Assembly: GCF_029866485.1 (NCBI RefSeq)
Contig: NZ_CP092332.1
Coordinates: forward strand, 868,001 to 932,000
DNA: 64,000 bases
Source of the DNA: Flavobacterium keumense
GTDB taxonomy: Bacteria; Bacteroidota; Bacteroidia; Flavobacteriales; Flavobacteriaceae
Direction: 5' to 3'
The notes below the pieces were generated by a model that saw only the letters and a list, made by a program, of their open reading frames with translations, was not told the origin of the DNA and did not search any database. Positions 27,357 through 35,462 of this stretch are shown here, one piece after another (position 1 is the first letter of the stretch; each line of letters opens with the position of its first letter). A program made the position numbers and the translations under genes.

Positions 27357-27390
27357 AAAAAACGCATTCCAATTACGGAATGCGTTTTTT
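27357..27390 (+). terminator. Terminator of the sdhCAB operon
   Basis: A 14-bp stem (AAAAAACGCATTCC with its complement) around a six-base loop ends in a T-run, 17 bases past the sdhB stop. Confidence 0.9.
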
Positions 27391-27424
27391 TATATAGCAC
27401 TATTAAAATTTGTATTTTTATCCA

Positions 27425-28189
27425 ATGAAGACAGCTTTAATCCAAATTCCTTTAGTCTGGGAAGACCCAAAATCGAATCGGGCCTATATCGAACAAAAAA
27501 TCAACACACTCGAAGTCGATACTGATTTGGTTGTACTTCCCGAAATGTTTACAACGGGGTTTACTATGCAGCCGGAACGTATTGCCGAGACCATGCATGG
27601 CGAAACGGTTGTATGGATGCAAGCTTTGGCGAAAGCCAAAAATTGTGCTATCACAGGGAGCTTGGTAATCATTGAGGAAGAAAACTATTATAATAGATTG
27701 CTATTTGTTTTCCCTTCGGGAGCAATACACTATTACAACAAATACCATTTGTTCACTCTTGCAGGAGAAGATAAAAGCTATACTAAAGGAATTCAGAAAT
27801 TAATTATTGAATACAAAGGGTGGAAAATATGTCCACTTATTTGCTATGATTTGCGTTTCCCAGTATTTGCCCGAAATGTGGAGCAATACGATCTGCTTTT
27901 ATATGTTGCGAATTGGCCTACTATTCGAATACAAGCTTGGGATACGTTACTCAAAGCGCGCGCGGTTGAAAATATGAGTTATACCATTGGTGTCAACAGA
28001 GTTGGGAAAGACGAAAAAGACTATGATTATTCTGGGCATTCTCAAGTAGTGGATTTTTTAGGTAATTATGCGATTGTACCACAAGAAACAGAAGGTGTTT
28101 TTTATGCTCAATTGGATAAAGAAGCCTTGCTACAAACCCGTACAAAATTAGGATTTTTGAATGATCAAGATACTTTTGAATGGAAATAG
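27425..28189 (+). CDS. Nitrilase-family amidohydrolase (omega-amidase-like)
   Basis: The carbon-nitrogen hydrolase fold is shown by the Glu-Lys-Cys triad in order: VLPEMFTTGF, YYNKYHLFTLAGE and CPLICYDLRFP. The text GFTMQ and WPTIRIQAWDTLLKARAVENM fits the YafV/omega-amidase branch, which hydrolyses alpha-ketoglutaramate and similar amides. I start at ATG 27425 (MKTALIQIPLVWEDP), giving 254 residues; an upstream in-frame start adds five residues unlike the family. The gene is monocistronic and convergent with the lipoprotein gene after it. Confidence 0.88.
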   Translation: MKTALIQIPLVWEDPKSNRAYIEQKINTLEVDTDLVVLPEMFTTGFTMQPERIAETMHGETVVWMQALAKAKNCAITGSLVIIEEENYYNRLLFVFPSGAIHYYNKYHLFTLAGEDKSYTKGIQKLIIEYKGWKICPLICYDLRFPVFARNVEQYDLLLYVANWPTIRIQAWDTLLKARAVENMSYTIGVNRVGKDEKDYDYSGHSQVVDFLGNYAIVPQETEGVFYAQLDKEALLQTRTKLGFLNDQDTFEWK

Positions 28190-28210
28190 ATTAACCAATT
28201 TAGTTTTGGT

Positions 28211-29881
28211 TTATTTTCTTTTGTTTTCTACTTTCTTTTTTACCTTTTTCTTTTTTGGCTCAGGAGTGTACGGAATACTTAAATCAAAGGCTTGAACCAC
28301 ATCCCAGTTAGCACGCACATCGATTTCCTTCGAAAAATAAATCACCTCTTCGGCATATTGTTTTGCCAAGAAATTTCCAGGGTCATAGATGGTGTTTTTG
28401 TTATCATCATAAATTGCGCGCAACGTATATTTAGCAGGATCTAATAAGTTAAAATTCAAGCTGGTATTTTTGTCCGTGTAAGTTGTAGCAATAGCATCTC
28501 CCTTACTATTAGTTAATTCTACAATTACAGGAAACCGCTTTACATTTTGTAAGTTCACTATTAAGTTTCCGAAGTTCTCTAAGGCATTAGCATTTATTTT
28601 GAATTCAAGATTAGTATTTGACTTCTCAAACAAATCTGTAACTGAACCGGCCGCTAATTTGAACAGGTATTCTTTATCGGCTTCTTTTTGAAAATTTAGA
28701 TATAGGAGTTGTTCAAACTCATCGTATTCAGTAGTAAAGGGAACCTGCTTTACATCTTGATCTACTAGGCTCATCTTTGTACTATCGAATTTCACTAGTG
28801 GCGTAGCACTTTCTAGAGTAAAACGATTTTTTGCGCTAAGTGTTCCTTGTTGCGCAATTTTGATATTTAAAGTGTCTTTTTTTTGATCTTTTACTTTAAA
28901 AGTGAAACTCTTTTTGTAATCGTTTTGTGTAACTTCTATAGATAGAGAATCGGTTTTAATAGGTTTGTACCAAACCTGTAGCGAATCTTTTTTAGGCAAT
29001 TGAGTCAGGATGGAAGGGATAAGTTGTTCTTTATTTTTTAATACAATTTTAGGTCTGTTTTCTTTTAGTTTGATATTTCCTTCGTAGCCTAAAAGCAATC
29101 GGTTTCCAGAAGCTTGAGTGGGTTTAAATGCTTTGAAAGGCAGATTTTCTTTGAATAATTCCAATTCATACACGGTGTCATTAGGAACAGAAATGAATTG
29201 TTTGTAAAAGCCAATTTTATCTTTTTTAGGATCAAACTTATTGTTGGAATTGTAATCTTTCATCGCTACTAAAAGATACTTTCCGGCTTGCAGATTTTCT
29301 AGGCGAAATGTTTTCAAACTATCTAACGTATTGGTAATATAGCGAGGCATTTGCTTGTACACAATAGAGTCGTTAAAGTTTTTGTTGACGTCGTATAACA
29401 TTACTGAGACAAATGATTCTACATCTTTGAAATAAGCATCTTTTACTTTGCCACTAATAGCTAATGAGTCAATATGTTTTCCTGTAGAAAAAACGTATTT
29501 GAATTGATTGTAGGGATTGCCCTCATTGTTGTCTGCAATACTTTGTCCAAAATTAAAACTGTATGTTGTATTGTTTTGCAGTGTATCGTTAATTTTAATA
29601 GTGATTGTTTTTGTTGGAGTTTGCGGACTAATTAAAGGGTCGTTTTTAAGTGGAGGAGAAATAATCAGTTGTTTTTTTAAATCTTTTAGCTTGATGAACT
29701 CGTCAAAAGTTAATTTGATAGTATTGCCTTTAAATTCAGTGCTAAAGTTTTTCGGAAAACTTGCGTTTAAGACTGGTGCAATGGTGTCTTTTGCTCCGCC
29801 TGTAATGTTGCCTCTTTTGGCGCAACTAGCCAAAATAACCAGCAATAAAGCAGCACTGTATTTTAATAAGGTCTTCCCCAT
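28211..29881 (-). CDS. Ig-like domain lipoprotein
   Basis: The product starts MGKTLLKYSAALLLVILASC, a lipoprotein signal with lipobox ASC at residue 20. An N-terminal Ig-like fold of the SbsA type follows (APVLNASFPKNFST...KLTFDEFIKL), then a long beta-rich body and a lysine-rich tail. I choose ATG 29881, giving 556 residues; the frame is open 52 codons further up, but that part lacks signal character and overlaps the divergent gene. Proteins of this kind are common, unassigned cell-envelope lipoproteins in Flavobacteria. Function is unknown. Confidence 0.8.
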   Translation of the reverse strand: MGKTLLKYSAALLLVILASCAKRGNITGGAKDTIAPVLNASFPKNFSTEFKGNTIKLTFDEFIKLKDLKKQLIISPPLKNDPLISPQTPTKTITIKINDTLQNNTTYSFNFGQSIADNNEGNPYNQFKYVFSTGKHIDSLAISGKVKDAYFKDVESFVSVMLYDVNKNFNDSIVYKQMPRYITNTLDSLKTFRLENLQAGKYLLVAMKDYNSNNKFDPKKDKIGFYKQFISVPNDTVYELELFKENLPFKAFKPTQASGNRLLLGYEGNIKLKENRPKIVLKNKEQLIPSILTQLPKKDSLQVWYKPIKTDSLSIEVTQNDYKKSFTFKVKDQKKDTLNIKIAQQGTLSAKNRFTLESATPLVKFDSTKMSLVDQDVKQVPFTTEYDEFEQLLYLNFQKEADKEYLFKLAAGSVTDLFEKSNTNLEFKINANALENFGNLIVNLQNVKRFPVIVELTNSKGDAIATTYTDKNTSLNFNLLDPAKYTLRAIYDDNKNTIYDPGNFLAKQYAEEVIYFSKEIDVRANWDVVQAFDLSIPYTPEPKKKKVKKKVENKRK

Positions 29882-30016
29882 AACGAATTGAAAATTTGAT
29901 GTCACAAAATAACAACTATATTTAATGGAATGGAAACTTTTTGTTGAAATATTATGCTGTTTGTATTCGGAATTCCTATAAAAATAGTGTATTTTTAAAC
30001 CATAATTTAACTTTAA

Positions 30017-30421
30017 ATGATGAGAAAAATTGAACATATTGGAATAGCAGTAAAAGATTTAGACGTTTCTAACGCGCTTTTTGAGAAATTGTTTGGCGCA
30101 CCTGCTTACAAAGCCGAAGTAGTGGAAAGTGAAGGAGTAACCACTTCGTTTTTTATGAACGGTCCCAATAAAATTGAATTGTTGGCAGCGACTAATCCGG
30201 ATAGTCCGATTGCGAAGTTTATCGAAAAAAAAGGCGAAGGGATTCATCATATTGCGTTCGATGTGGAGGATATTGTGTCTGAGATTGCCCGACTTCAACA
30301 AGAAGGGTTTGTAGTGCTGAACGAAACACCTAAAAAGGGCGCTGACAACAAACTGGTTGCCTTCTTGCATCCTAAAAGTACTAATGGTGTTTTGATTGAA
30401 TTGTGCCAAGAGTTTCACTAA
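30017..30421 (+). CDS. mce: Methylmalonyl-CoA epimerase (VOC family)
   Basis: The enzyme interconverts (R)- and (S)-methylmalonyl-CoA in propionate metabolism. The 134-residue protein shows the glyoxalase/VOC pattern of Mce: IEHIGIAVKDLD with the first metal His, a middle strand with IELLA, GEGIHHIAFDVEDI with the second His, and VLIELCQ with the final Glu. Length fits. The start is ATG 30017 or the next ATG at 30020. The methylmalonyl-CoA mutase genes are not nearby. It is divergent from the Ig-like lipoprotein. Confidence 0.88.
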   Translation: MMRKIEHIGIAVKDLDVSNALFEKLFGAPAYKAEVVESEGVTTSFFMNGPNKIELLAATNPDSPIAKFIEKKGEGIHHIAFDVEDIVSEIARLQQEGFVVLNETPKKGADNKLVAFLHPKSTNGVLIELCQEFH

Positions 30422-30600
30422 TAGGATCCTCACAATCAAAGAGTTTCTTTTTTTTGGATTTTAGAAATAACGAGTTTTTTTAAAACTGCTCTAAAAATAG
30501 TTGCGGCAAATTAAAAATAGTAGTAATATTGCACCTCTAAATAAAGCCTTGGCTTTATTCGCTGAACACATCAAGTAATAAAAATGTTGTGAAGCAAACC

Positions 30601-30674
30601 GGTCCTATAGCTCAGTTGGTTAGAGCACCTGACTCATAATCAGGTGGTCCCTGGTTCGAGCCCAGGTGGGACCA
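30601..30674 (+). tRNA. tRNA with CAU anticodon (elongator Met or Ile2)
   Basis: A full cloverleaf can be drawn: acceptor GGTCCTA with TGGGACC, D-arm, anticodon stem CCTGA/TCAGG with loop CTCATAA, T-arm CCTGG/CCAGG with TTCGAGC, and discriminator A. The 1-72 pair is a G-C Watson-Crick pair, so it is not a typical initiator tRNA. The CAU anticodon could be read as Met, or as Ile after lysidine modification. CCA is not encoded. Confidence 0.93.
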
Positions 30675-30681
30675 CAACAAT

Positions 30682-30707
30682 AAGCCTTTCAAGTAATTGA
30701 GAGGCTT
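30682..30707 (+). terminator. Terminator after the tRNA
   Basis: An 11-bp stem with one G-U-type pair (AAGCCTTTCAA with TTGAGAGGCTT) around GTAA is followed by a T-run, eight bases after the tRNA. Confidence 0.8.
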
Positions 30708-30718
30708 TTTTTATTTCA

Positions 30719-30838
30719 CCAACGTATTGAAATCCGTTGTTAGGAATGGGTCGTTGCCTTCGAGAGCCTCAGGCAACGCACGAGAGCCATTGGCTCGATT
30801 TATTTTTAAAGGATGGACTTCAGGCCAGTCGATACACA
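30719..30838. repeat. Composite palindromic repeat, copy A
   Basis: This 120-base unit is repeated with changes at 30915-31033. Shared blocks in the same order are CCAACG, AAATCCGTT, TTAGGAT-like text, GAGAGC..GGCTCGATTTATTTTT and GGACTTCAG. It contains an 8-bp hairpin, CGTTGCCT with AGGCAACG, at 30752-30778. It encodes no supported protein. Confidence 0.65.
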
Positions 30839-30846
30839 TAACTTTT

Positions 30847-30899
30847 GTCATGCTGAACTCGTTTGCTTCTCCTCTTCGCTACGCTCGAGCCAGCATCTC
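30847..30899. repeat. Interrupted GTCATGCTGAACTCGTTT / CAGCATCTC repeat
   Basis: The two halves of a short palindromic repeat (GCTGAAC... and ...CAGCATCTC) are separated by about 26 bases with TCTTCGCTACGCTCGAG. Related complete copies occur at 31049 and, inverted, at 31094. It lies between copies A and B of the composite repeat. Confidence 0.5.
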
Positions 30900-30914
30900 T
30901 GCATCATTCGGTTA

Positions 30915-31033
30915 CCAACGGATTAAAATCCGTTTTTAGGATATCGGTCGTACCTACGGGACTTGTACGTTACACACGAGAGCTATAGGCTCGATTTATT
31001 TTTTAAGGCTGGACTTCAGTCCGGTGGGTACAG
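30915..31033. repeat. Composite palindromic repeat, copy B
   Basis: This is the second copy of the unit at 30719-30838. It has a clean hairpin AACGGAT-TAAA-ATCCGTT at 30917-30934 and the same GAGAGC..GGCTCGATTTATTTTTT and GGACTTCAG blocks. The copies differ mainly in the middle 40 bases. Confidence 0.65.
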
Positions 31034-31048
31034 GCCCTAGATACTTTT

Positions 31049-31114
31049 TCATTCCGAACTTGTTTCGGAATCTCGTTTACTGTTTTTATTTAGAACCTGA
31101 AACGAGTTCAGGTT
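31049..31114. repeat. Two oppositely oriented short palindromes
   Basis: 31052-31070 reads TTCCGAACTTGTTTCGGAA, a 7-bp stem. 31094-31114 reads AACCTGAA...TTCAGGTT, an 8-bp stem. They look like variants of one family, GTCATnCTGAACTnGTTTCAGnATCTC, the second in reverse orientation. Confidence 0.55.
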
Positions 31115-31160
31115 GACAAACGGAAAGCATGACAGACAAAACGGGATTTTAAAGTAGATC

Positions 31161-31748
31161 CTATCGATTCCCATACAATCGACTCACATATTTACCAATC
31201 ACATCAAATTCTAAATTGACAATAGTGCCAATTTGAAAGGCATTGAAATTAGTGTGTTCGTAGGTGTACGGAATAATCGCCACGCTAAATTGATTTTGTT
31301 TCGAATTGACTACGGTCAAACTAACACCATTTACGGTAATAGAACCTTTCTCGATAGTAATATTGTTGAGGTTGGAGTCGTATTCAAAGGTGTAGTGCCA
31401 ACTTCCGCCTGCTTCTTCAATAGCAATACAAGTCCCCGTTTGATCCACATGACCCTGAACAATGTGGCCGTCCAAACGATCTCCCAGTTTCATGGCGCGT
31501 TCTAAATTGACAGTATCGCCCACTTTCCAGTGCGATAAATTGGTTTTATTGATGGTTTCGACAATGGCAGTTACGGTATAGGTGTTGTCTTTAATCGCAA
31601 CTACCGTCAAGCACACACCGTTATGCGCTATGCTTTGATCAATTTTCAACTCGCCAGTGATGCTTGATGCCACGGTAATATGAACATTGTCTTGGTCTTT
31701 TTGTATTTCTTGAACTCTTCCGAGTGTTTCTATAATCCCTGTAAACAT
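31161..31748 (-). CDS. ribE: Riboflavin synthase, alpha chain
   Basis: The enzyme dismutates two molecules of 6,7-dimethyl-8-ribityllumazine to riboflavin. The product has two homologous lumazine-binding repeats; the first has the family start MFTGIIETLGRVQ and HNGVCLTVV, the second HIVQGHVDQTG and VNGVSLTVV. I start at ATG 31748, giving 195 residues, since the family begins MFTGI; the frame is open eleven codons upstream. No FMN riboswitch is seen. It is divergent from pdxA. Confidence 0.95.
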   Translation of the reverse strand: MFTGIIETLGRVQEIQKDQDNVHITVASSITGELKIDQSIAHNGVCLTVVAIKDNTYTVTAIVETINKTNLSHWKVGDTVNLERAMKLGDRLDGHIVQGHVDQTGTCIAIEEAGGSWHYTFEYDSNLNNITIEKGSITVNGVSLTVVNSKQNQFSVAIIPYTYEHTNFNAFQIGTIVNLEFDVIGKYVSRLYGNR

Positions 31749-31765
31749 TTCTTGTTTTATTTTGC

Positions 31766-31773
31766 TAAATTTG
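31766..31773 (+). promoter_or_regulatory. Promoter -7 box of pdxA
   Basis: TAAATTTG matches TAnnTTTG, 35 bases before the pdxA start. It sits between the ribE start and the ribE promoter box, so the divergent promoters are interleaved. Confidence 0.45.
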
Positions 31774-31778
31774 CACTT

Positions 31779-31786
31779 CAAAATTA
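31779..31786 (-). promoter_or_regulatory. Promoter -7 box of ribE
   Basis: The minus strand reads TAATTTTG, 30 bases before the ribE start at 31748. It overlaps the region transcribed toward pdxA. Confidence 0.4.
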
Positions 31787-31808
31787 GTAATAAATAATCT
31801 CAAGGAGT

Positions 31809-32873
31809 ATGAAAAAAGCAGAAAATATAATTGTTGGAATTTCAATTGGAGATTTAAACGGTATTGGAAGCGAAGTCGTTCTAAAAACATTCGAAGATAC
31901 GAGAATGTTGGAATTGTGTACGCCTGTTATTTTTGCTAATGTAAAACAGCTTTCTTTCATCAAACGCAACTTAAATTTAGAAATCAATTTACAAGGCATT
32001 GACCGTTTAGACCAATTGGTTTTGGGAAAAGTGAATGTCTTGAATGTTTGGAGAGAAGGATTTGATTTGAATTTGGGTACCAATGACGATAAAGTAGGTG
32101 AGTACGCTATCAAATCATTTGTAACGGCTACACAAGCGTTGAAAGAAGGAAAGGTAGATGTTTTGGTAACAGCGCCAATCAATAAATACAACATACAATC
32201 GGATACGTTTAAATTTCCAGGTCATACGGATTATTTAGCACAAGAATTAGAAGGCGATGCGTTAATGTTCATGGTGCAAGATAATTTGCGTGTAGGATTA
32301 TTGACCGATCATATTCCGGTGAGTGAGGTGGCTAAGCATTTGACAGAAGAGTTAATTGTGAAAAAAATTGAAACGATAAAACAATCGTTGATTCAGGATT
32401 TTAGCATTAACAAACCGCGAATTGCAGTTTTGGGAGTCAATCCACATTGTGGCGATGGTGGGGTTATTGGCAACGAAGATGATGCGATTTTAAAACCTAC
32501 TTTGAAAAAGATTTTTGAAAAAGGGACTTTGGTTTTTGGGCCTTTTCCAGCTGATGGTTTCTTTGGAAGCAACCAATATGAAAAATATGATGCGGTTATT
32601 GCTACTTATCACGATCAAGGTTTGATTCCGTTCAAGACCTTGTCTTTTGGTAACGGGGTGAATTATACCGCAGGCTTGAATAAAATTAGAACGTCTCCAG
32701 ATCATGGAACGGCTTATGATATTGCCGGAAAAGGAATTGCAGATTACAATTCGTTCAAAGAAGCAGTTTATTTGGCAATTGACATTTTTCATTCGAGAAA
32801 TCAATACCATGAAATCAGTCAGAATCCTTTGAAAATAAGACCAAAACAAGAGTTTTCAAAAAAAGGAGAATAA
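31809..32873 (+). CDS. pdxA: 4-hydroxythreonine-4-phosphate dehydrogenase
   Basis: PdxA oxidises 4-phosphohydroxy-L-threonine in the DXP-dependent route to pyridoxal phosphate. The 354-residue protein shows ISIGDLNGIGSEVVLK at its start, metal-ligand histidines in FPGHTDYLAQ, VNPHCGDGG and TYHDQGLIPFK, and FGNGVNYTAGL. Length fits. An AAGGAG Shine-Dalgarno-like sequence lies just before the ATG, which is unusual for this group, where start sites mostly lack one. Confidence 0.95.
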   Translation: MKKAENIIVGISIGDLNGIGSEVVLKTFEDTRMLELCTPVIFANVKQLSFIKRNLNLEINLQGIDRLDQLVLGKVNVLNVWREGFDLNLGTNDDKVGEYAIKSFVTATQALKEGKVDVLVTAPINKYNIQSDTFKFPGHTDYLAQELEGDALMFMVQDNLRVGLLTDHIPVSEVAKHLTEELIVKKIETIKQSLIQDFSINKPRIAVLGVNPHCGDGGVIGNEDDAILKPTLKKIFEKGTLVFGPFPADGFFGSNQYEKYDAVIATYHDQGLIPFKTLSFGNGVNYTAGLNKIRTSPDHGTAYDIAGKGIADYNSFKEAVYLAIDIFHSRNQYHEISQNPLKIRPKQEFSKKGE

Positions 32874-32878
32874 GGCTA

Positions 32879-32906
32879 TTGGATTTATAATAATTTTATA
32901 TCTTTG
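32879..32906 (+). promoter_or_regulatory. Promoter of DUF177-rpmF
   Basis: TTG at 32879-32881 and TATCTTTG at 32899-32906 have a 17-base spacer, with a leader of about 30 bases to the ATG at 32940. Confidence 0.65.
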
Positions 32907-32939
32907 CGCTCCCGTAGTTGAGGGTAAAATGTTGTTGAA

Positions 32940-33482
32940 ATGAAGAAGACGAAAGAATATTTAATTCCGTTTGTAGGATTAAAGCTAGGAAAACATCATT
33001 TTGAATATCAAATAGACAATGCGTTCTTTGATCTCTTTGATTATGACGAATTTCAAAATTCGGATATCAAAGTAAATGTAGTTTTAGAGAAAAAGTCCAA
33101 TATGCTGGAAATCAGTTTCAAGCATGAAGGAATAGTAAATGTACCCTGTGATGTAACAGGAGAAGATTTTGATTTGCCAATCAAAAGCAAAATGAAATTG
33201 ATTGTTCGTTTCGGCGAAGAATTCAATAATGATAACGAAGAGTTATTGATTTTGCCTTTTGGCGAATTTGAAGTAGATGTTGCACAGTATATTTATGAAA
33301 TGATTGTACTTTCAGTACCTCTAAAACGAGTTCATCCAGGAGTTAAAGATGGGACTTTAGAGTCAGAAGCTTTAAAAAAACTGAATGAATTAGCAGTCAA
33401 AGAAACCAAAAAAGAGAATAAAAAAGAAGAAGATATTGACCCTCGATGGGACAAATTAAAGCAACTATTAACGGATAAATAA
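32940..33482 (+). CDS. DUF177 family protein (YceD-like)
   Basis: The 180-residue protein belongs to DUF177, the family of bacterial YceD. It shows the pattern VNVVLEKKSNMLEISFKHEG, a conserved Cys in VPCDVTGEDFDLPI, FGEFEVDVAQYIYEMIVLSVP, and the end DPRWDKLKQLL. Family members almost always precede rpmF and are linked to 23S rRNA or ribosome supply; the exact activity is not certain. Here rpmF follows by nine bases, in one transcript from 32879. Confidence 0.9.
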   Translation: MKKTKEYLIPFVGLKLGKHHFEYQIDNAFFDLFDYDEFQNSDIKVNVVLEKKSNMLEISFKHEGIVNVPCDVTGEDFDLPIKSKMKLIVRFGEEFNNDNEELLILPFGEFEVDVAQYIYEMIVLSVPLKRVHPGVKDGTLESEALKKLNELAVKETKKENKKEEDIDPRWDKLKQLLTDK

Positions 33483-33491
33483 TATAGTAAA

Positions 33492-33686
33492 ATGGCACAT
33501 CCTAAGAGAAAAGTCTCGAAAACAAGAAGAGATAAGAGAAGAACACATTATAAAGCAACTGTAGCTCAAATCGCTACATGTCCTGTTACAGGGGAAGCAC
33601 ACTTATACCACAGAGCATACTGGCACGAAGGTAAAATGTACTACAGAGGACAGGTGGTTATCGATAAATCAGAAGCTGTTGCTTAA
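33492..33686 (+). CDS. rpmF: 50S ribosomal protein L32
   Basis: This 64-residue basic protein starts [17 protein letters not shown] and is L32 by its [22 protein letters not shown] segment. Only one cysteine is present, so it is a form without the zinc ribbon. It follows the DUF177 gene by nine bases and is ended by a hairpin terminator, with fabH beyond. Confidence 0.97.
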   Translation: MAHPKRKVSKTRRDKRRTHYKATVAQIATCPVTGEAHLYHRAYWHEGKMYYRGQVVIDKSEAVA

Positions 33687-33708
33687 TACATTTTTGTAGC
33701 TAAAATAG

Positions 33709-33729
33709 AACTCTCACGATGTGAGAGTT
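33709..33729 (+). terminator. Terminator after rpmF
   Basis: A 9-bp stem (AACTCTCAC with GTGAGAGTT) around GAT is followed by eight T residues. It separates rpmF from fabH. Confidence 0.85.
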
Positions 33730-33855
33730 TTTTTTGTTATCTATAATTTTTAATAAATTGAAGCGCTAAAGATTTGAATTCAAAATTTTTTTGTAATTTT
33801 CAAGTCTTTTAGAAAAAATCAACTGCATAGTAGTTGGTAACAATAAATGAATATA

Positions 33856-34854
33856 ATGAGTACAATTACAGCCGCAATTACCGCTGTTGGAGCCTATGTT
33901 CCAGATTTTGTTTTGACAAATGAAATCCTTGAAACTATGGTCGATACAAATGACGAATGGATTACCGCTCGTACAGGAATTAAAGAAAGACGTATTCTGA
34001 AAGACGATAGCAAAGGCACATCTTACCTTGCTATTATGGCAGCCAAAGATCTAATGGCTAAGGCCAATTTAAATCCCCTAGAAATTGATTTAGTAATTGT
34101 AGCGACTGCTACTGCTGATATGCCTGTTGCAGCTACTGCGGCATACGTGGCAACAGAAATAGGTGCAACTAATGCCTTTGGCTACGATTTACAAGCCGCT
34201 TGTTCTAGTTTCTTGTTCGGAATGTCAACTGCTGCAGCCTACATTCAATCAGGAAGATATAAAAAAGTATTGCTTATTGGAGCTGATAAGATGTCATCTA
34301 TTGTAGATTATACGGATCGCGCTACTTGTATCATTTTTGGAGATGGTGCTGGTGCTGCTTTGTTTGAGCCTAACTATGAAGGTTTAGGACTATTAGATGA
34401 ATATTTACGTTCAGACGGAATTGGACGTGATTTCTTAAAAATTCCAGCAGGGGGTTCATTAATTCCTACCACAATTGATACCGTAAAAGAAAACAAACAT
34501 AACATTATTCAAGATGGCCAAACCGTTTTTAAATATGCGGTAACTAATATGGCAGATGCTAGTGAGCAAATTTTGAAAAGAAATAATTTGACTAATGAAG
34601 ATGTAGATTGGTTGGTGCCACACCAAGCAAACAAACGCATCATTGATGCTACGGCTAACCGAATGAATTTAGAAGAAGAGAAAGTATTGATGAATATTCA
34701 AAGATATGGAAATACTACCTCGGCTACGTTACCATTAGTCTTGAACGATTTTGAAAAACAATTCAAAAAAGGAGATACAATAATATTTGCTGCTTTTGGT
34801 GGTGGATTTACTTGGGGTTCTATTTACTTGAAATGGGCCTACGATAAAAAATAA
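33856..34854 (+). CDS. fabH: 3-oxoacyl-ACP synthase III
   Basis: FabH joins acetyl-CoA to malonyl-ACP to start fatty acid synthesis. The protein has the catalytic triad in order: Cys in LQAACSSFLFGM, His in VPHQANKRIID and Asn in GNTTSATLPL, and ends with FGGGFTWGSIYLKW. I take ATG 33856 (MSTITAAITAVGAYVP), giving 332 residues; an in-frame ATG three codons earlier (33847) is equally possible. accB follows at 34878, so the three fatty acid genes probably share a transcript. There is no plsX between rpmF and fabH. Confidence 0.96.
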   Translation: MSTITAAITAVGAYVPDFVLTNEILETMVDTNDEWITARTGIKERRILKDDSKGTSYLAIMAAKDLMAKANLNPLEIDLVIVATATADMPVAATAAYVATEIGATNAFGYDLQAACSSFLFGMSTAAAYIQSGRYKKVLLIGADKMSSIVDYTDRATCIIFGDGAGAALFEPNYEGLGLLDEYLRSDGIGRDFLKIPAGGSLIPTTIDTVKENKHNIIQDGQTVFKYAVTNMADASEQILKRNNLTNEDVDWLVPHQANKRIIDATANRMNLEEEKVLMNIQRYGNTTSATLPLVLNDFEKQFKKGDTIIFAAFGGGFTWGSIYLKWAYDKK

Positions 34855-34877
34855 ATGTAAACTAAAAACAAATCATT

Positions 34878-35366
34878 ATGGATTTAAAAGAAATTCAAAA
34901 CCTAATCAAATTTGTTGCAAACTCAGGAGTTGCAGAAGTTAAATTAGAGATGGATGATGTGAAAGTAACCATCAAAACAACTCTAGAAGGAACTGCCACA
35001 GAAACCACTTATGTTCAGCAAATTCCAGCACAGCCAATAGTACAACAGGCAGTAGCCCCTCAAATAGCAGCTCCAGTACCAGCCACACCGGCTACGCCAG
35101 CCGCACCAGCTGCAGAAGAGTCTAAATACATTACTATTAAATCGCCAATTATTGGAACTTTCTATAGAAAACCATCACCAGACAAACCCGTTTTTGTTGA
35201 GGTAGGAAGTAGTGTTGGAAAAGGAGATGTTTTGTGTGTCATTGAAGCAATGAAATTATTCAACGAAATCGAATCAGAAGTTTCAGGTAAAATTGTTAAA
35301 ATTTTAGTGGATGATATGTCTCCAGTAGAATTTGACCAACCATTATTCTTAGTAGATCCATCATAA
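34878..35366 (+). CDS. accB: Biotin carboxyl carrier protein of acetyl-CoA carboxylase
   Basis: The 162-residue protein carries biotin on Lys126 in the motif EAMKLFNE. An N-terminal helix region ([12 protein letters not shown]) is joined to the C-terminal biotinyl domain by an Ala/Pro-rich linker at about residues 50-80. It passes carboxybiotin from AccC to the carboxyltransferase. It lies between fabH and accC. Confidence 0.97.
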   Translation: MDLKEIQNLIKFVANSGVAEVKLEMDDVKVTIKTTLEGTATETTYVQQIPAQPIVQQAVAPQIAAPVPATPATPAAPAAEESKYITIKSPIIGTFYRKPSPDKPVFVEVGSSVGKGDVLCVIEAMKLFNEIESEVSGKIVKILVDDMSPVEFDQPLFLVDPS

Positions 35367-35389
35367 TTTAATAGTTTAAAAGTTTAGGC

Positions 35390-35454
35390 GTTTAGAAGTT
35401 TAAGTGTTTTTTAACCTCTTTCTACTAAACCCCTAAGCCCATAAACTTCTAAAC
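35390..35454. repeat. 13-bp inverted repeat in accB-accC spacer
   Basis: GTTTAGAAGTTTA at 35390-35402 and its exact complement at 35442-35454 enclose 39 bases. The spacer is built of repeated AGTTTA/TAAACT words. Whether it folds in RNA between the two coding regions is not known. Confidence 0.55.
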
Positions 35455-35462
35455 TAAAAAGT

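Noticed and set aside
30697..30939. An 80-codon open frame over the intergenic repeats after the tRNA
   Set aside because: It runs through palindromic repeat DNA, its product has no domain character, and it begins in the tRNA terminator.
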